NCBI GenBank assembly: GCA_947581755.1
Contig: CANPVN010000008.1
Location: 1 to 52,432, forward strand
Reading direction: 5' to 3'
Length of the DNA: 52,432 bases
From: an uncultured Clostridia bacterium
GTDB taxonomy: Bacteria > Bacillota > Clostridia > Christensenellales > Pumilibacteraceae
The position numbers and the translations under genes are program-made. The notes beneath the pieces are model-generated. The model was not told the DNA's origin and searched no databases. It saw only the letters and a list, made by a program, of their open reading frames with translations. Below, one piece after another: positions 50,898 to 52,432 of the stretch. How positions within the stretch are numbered: position 1 is the first letter of the stretch; each line of letters opens with the position of its first letter.

Positions 50898-51527
50898 TTA
50901 GTTCGTATTTATATTTTGTATCGCATGGACACGCAAATCGAATAAGACAAATTTGTTTTCTGCGTTGTTATTGTCCGCGCTATCCGTAAACTCGAGTTTT
51001 ACCGTAAACGCTTCGGACGCGCCCACTTCGACAAGCCCCAATCCGTGTTCGTCTTCGCCCAAAGTCAGACCGTCTTTTATGAGAATCTCTTTTGTAACGC
51101 CTTTTTCGGAACTTACAGACAGTTTGAGCATGGAAGCAAAAACACTATCGCTTATCATCGAATTAAATAACACTTCCACATAGTAATAAAACGCAACATC
51201 TCCGATATTGGTTATCTTCATTTCGGCGGTGAAACTACTGCCCGGAACGATAGACATATCTTGACTGACACCGAAAATATTGTCATTTACAGAGGAAGTA
51301 AAATCTTTTTCTTGCTCGTCGGTCACGGTCGTCAGATTCCCCGCGCCGTCTATATTCCGAGTAATCAATCTTTGCCGCACGAGAGTCGCTTTCAACGATC
51401 CCGCCACAAGATGATTTTGCATCGATACGGTTTCTTCGAACAAACCGTAAGTCTCGCCGATAACGGGAACAATACAACACAAAATAAACGCTATTATCAG
51501 AACCGCTACGGAAACTTTCTTTTTCAT
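50898..51527 (-). CDS. TasA/camelysin-like secreted protein with SipW-dependent signal
   Basis: A 209-aa protein with a hydrophobic N terminus (about residues 5-24) and a following GETYGLFEETVSMQNHLVAGSL stretch, which is the pattern of SipW-dependent exported proteins (AYFTD...N.FTAGTL). The rest is beta-rich with MSIVPGSSFTAEMKITNIGDVAFYYYVEV, as in TasA/CalY. Such proteins form matrix fibres in Bacillus; the same function here is inferred only. RBS GGGAGGA lies 7 nt before the ATG. It directly follows the signal peptidase gene. Confidence 0.88.
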   Translation of the reverse strand: MKKKVSVAVLIIAFILCCIVPVIGETYGLFEETVSMQNHLVAGSLKATLVRQRLITRNIDGAGNLTTVTDEQEKDFTSSVNDNIFGVSQDMSIVPGSSFTAEMKITNIGDVAFYYYVEVLFNSMISDSVFASMLKLSVSSEKGVTKEILIKDGLTLGEDEHGLGLVEVGASEAFTVKLEFTDSADNNNAENKFVLFDLRVHAIQNINTN

Positions 51528-51561
51528 TTTTTTATCCTCCCTTTTTAAGGTGAGGATCTTC

Positions 51562-52215
51562 TTAACGTACAGGAAAATTGTCCGTCATCTTCTTTTTATC
51601 CACCGCTAATTCCGACAACATCAATATTACAAGCATTAGTATCTCGACTCTGATTATCGGGTCGCGCATAACATAAATCATCTTGCCTAAAAAATAACTG
51701 CGACAGACAACTTTGCCCACTATGCGATTTTCACTGTTCTCAACGGCAGTATCTATCGTTTGAGTTGACGCAGACTCACCACGAGCATTATCTCCCGCCA
51801 AAGTAAATCTATATCCCCCGCTCACTTCCTCGATATTTCTTATTCTGTGAGTTATCTCGGTCGTACCACCCAAGACTTTATAAACAAAAGTCAATATATC
51901 GCCTTCTCTCAATTCGCCATACCATTCTTGCGCCGTCTCGGGACTAAGAGGGACAAGGTCAATTATAATCAGGCTACCGACGGGAATGTCTCGTATGCGA
52001 TAGGCTTCCGTGTCCGATTCCCCCTCCTTCTCCATGGATGACGACATCATTATACGAAAACCATAACCAAACACACCCGCGCCTTCTCTCTCGGATATAG
52101 GAATAATCGCCGTTGCAAACAAGATCAAAACGCCGAATCCCGCAACAACGAAGAGCAATATTTCCATTATTACACGCACATTTGTTTTTATAAGTCTCTC
52201 TTTTGTTCTTCTCAT
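51562..52215 (-). CDS. sipW: Signal peptidase I, SipW (ER-type)
   Basis: A 217-aa membrane protease with an N-terminal helix (about residues 17-40) and a C-terminal helix (about 185-205). The catalytic Ser60 lies in MMSSSMEKE, and His123 (EITHRI) takes the place of the general-base Lys of ordinary bacterial signal peptidases, the mark of the SipW/archaeal/ER branch. GDNAR (Asp142) is also conserved. It probably processes the TasA-like protein encoded 34 nt downstream. The ribosome binding site is weak. Confidence 0.93.
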   Translation of the reverse strand: MRRTKERLIKTNVRVIMEILLFVVAGFGVLILFATAIIPISEREGAGVFGYGFRIMMSSSMEKEGESDTEAYRIRDIPVGSLIIIDLVPLSPETAQEWYGELREGDILTFVYKVLGGTTEITHRIRNIEEVSGGYRFTLAGDNARGESASTQTIDTAVENSENRIVGKVVCRSYFLGKMIYVMRDPIIRVEILMLVILMLSELAVDKKKMTDNFPVR

Positions 52216-52259
52216 TGTTCTCGGATCCCTCTTACTGTCAAGGAATATCCTCCCGATAC

Positions 52260-52265
52260 ATTATA
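52260..52265 (-). promoter_or_regulatory. -10 element upstream of sipW
   Basis: Minus strand TATAAT, about 45 nt before the sipW ATG. No good -35 is seen at 16-18 nt; the nearest is GTGCTT. A dedicated activator or alternative sigma factor might be needed. Confidence 0.4.
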
Positions 52266-52354
52266 TGTTTCCTTGCCGCAAAAAGCACCCCTGTATCTTC
52301 ACTTGCATGGTTTTACGGATAATAATATAAATAAAACTTGCTCCATAGGGATAG

Positions 52355-52432
52355 GATAATAAGAATCCACCAGCTTAGCTGGTGGTTTTTCTTATGCGGG
52401 CATAGCCCTATTGGATTAGCGACTCCTTAAGG
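52355..52432. mobile_element. Possible IS200/IS605-type end
   Basis: A perfect 8-bp hairpin CCACCAGC-TTA-GCTGGTGG (52367-52385), followed by TTTTT and a second small hairpin GGGC-ATA-GCCC, resembles the subterminal palindromes of IS200/IS605 elements. No transposase is inside the window, so an ordinary terminator remains possible. Confidence 0.35.

Overview
The window looks like chromosome of an anaerobic, probably spore-forming member of the Clostridia (Firmicutes). The basis is an ispH-rpsA (IspH to ribosomal S1) fusion, GerW/YtfJ, CwlD and DacF-type sporulation or cortex proteins, stand-alone Spo0A effector domains, a biotin-dependent Na+ decarboxylase cluster, a type III glutamine synthetase and strong AGGAGG ribosome binding sites. 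No rRNA, CRISPR array or phage structural gene is visible. Most genes lie on the minus strand in tightly overlapping operons.

Layout. 0.1-2.6 kb: an ECF sigma factor, a secreted cysteine-peptidase-like protein and a membrane protein that could be its anti-sigma factor. 2.8-13.2 kb: an eleven-gene minus-strand run that reads from a carboxyltransferase/oxaloacetate decarboxylase module (mmdA-like, oadG, biotin carrier, oadB, oadA) into surE, a FAD enzyme, aroH, cmk, plsC and ispH-rpsA. 13.3-18.2 kb: site-2 protease, scpA, scpB, DUF2953, gerW, dacF and rluB from one good sigma-A promoter. 18.4-24.1 kb: phosphoesterase, an unknown clostridial protein, engB, lon and a cation/proton antiporter. leuS (24.3-26.7 kb, plus strand) has a consensus promoter. 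26.8-31.8 kb: a complete six-gene shikimate operon in the order aroC-B-A-E-Q-K. 32.0-34.8 kb: lemA, cwlD and an M1-like peptidase lipoprotein. 35.0-37.8 kb (plus): a membrane protein and a polyferredoxin-TlpA fusion. 37.9-38.7 kb: two tandem Spo0A C-terminal-domain proteins under a promoter with 0A-like boxes. 38.9-39.2 kb: a candidate small RNA. 39.5-42.3 kb: GNAT acetyltransferase and type III glutamine synthetase.

42.5-49.4 kb is an AT-rich accessory island beside tRNA-Ser(GGA). It holds a five-gene operon: hsdM with an N-terminal PD-(D/E)XK nuclease-like domain, hsdS, a protein with a HEPN-like RN-x3-H motif, a KilA-N protein and a DUF2971 protein. The hsdM/hsdS junction carries a T7 heptamer in the correct phase, a 5-nt spacer and a 9-bp stem-loop. 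A -1 frameshift there would fuse the subunits into a single nuclease-methylase-specificity chain. No HsdR motor is present in the window. A degenerate copy of the tRNA 3' end and its terminator at 42.5 kb suggests the island inserted at the tRNA.

49.7-52.4 kb: tRNA-Ser, a strongly structured non-coding stretch, a hemolysin III family protein, and a TasA-like protein with its SipW-type signal peptidase. A hairpin at the right edge resembles an IS200/IS605 end.

The observations most worth following are the hsdM/hsdS frameshift-like junction, the HEPN-motif protein inside the restriction operon, the duplicated Spo0A effector domains with 0A-like boxes, the polyferredoxin-thioredoxin fusion, the candidate small RNA, and two promoters placed so close to their start codons that the mRNAs should be leaderless.
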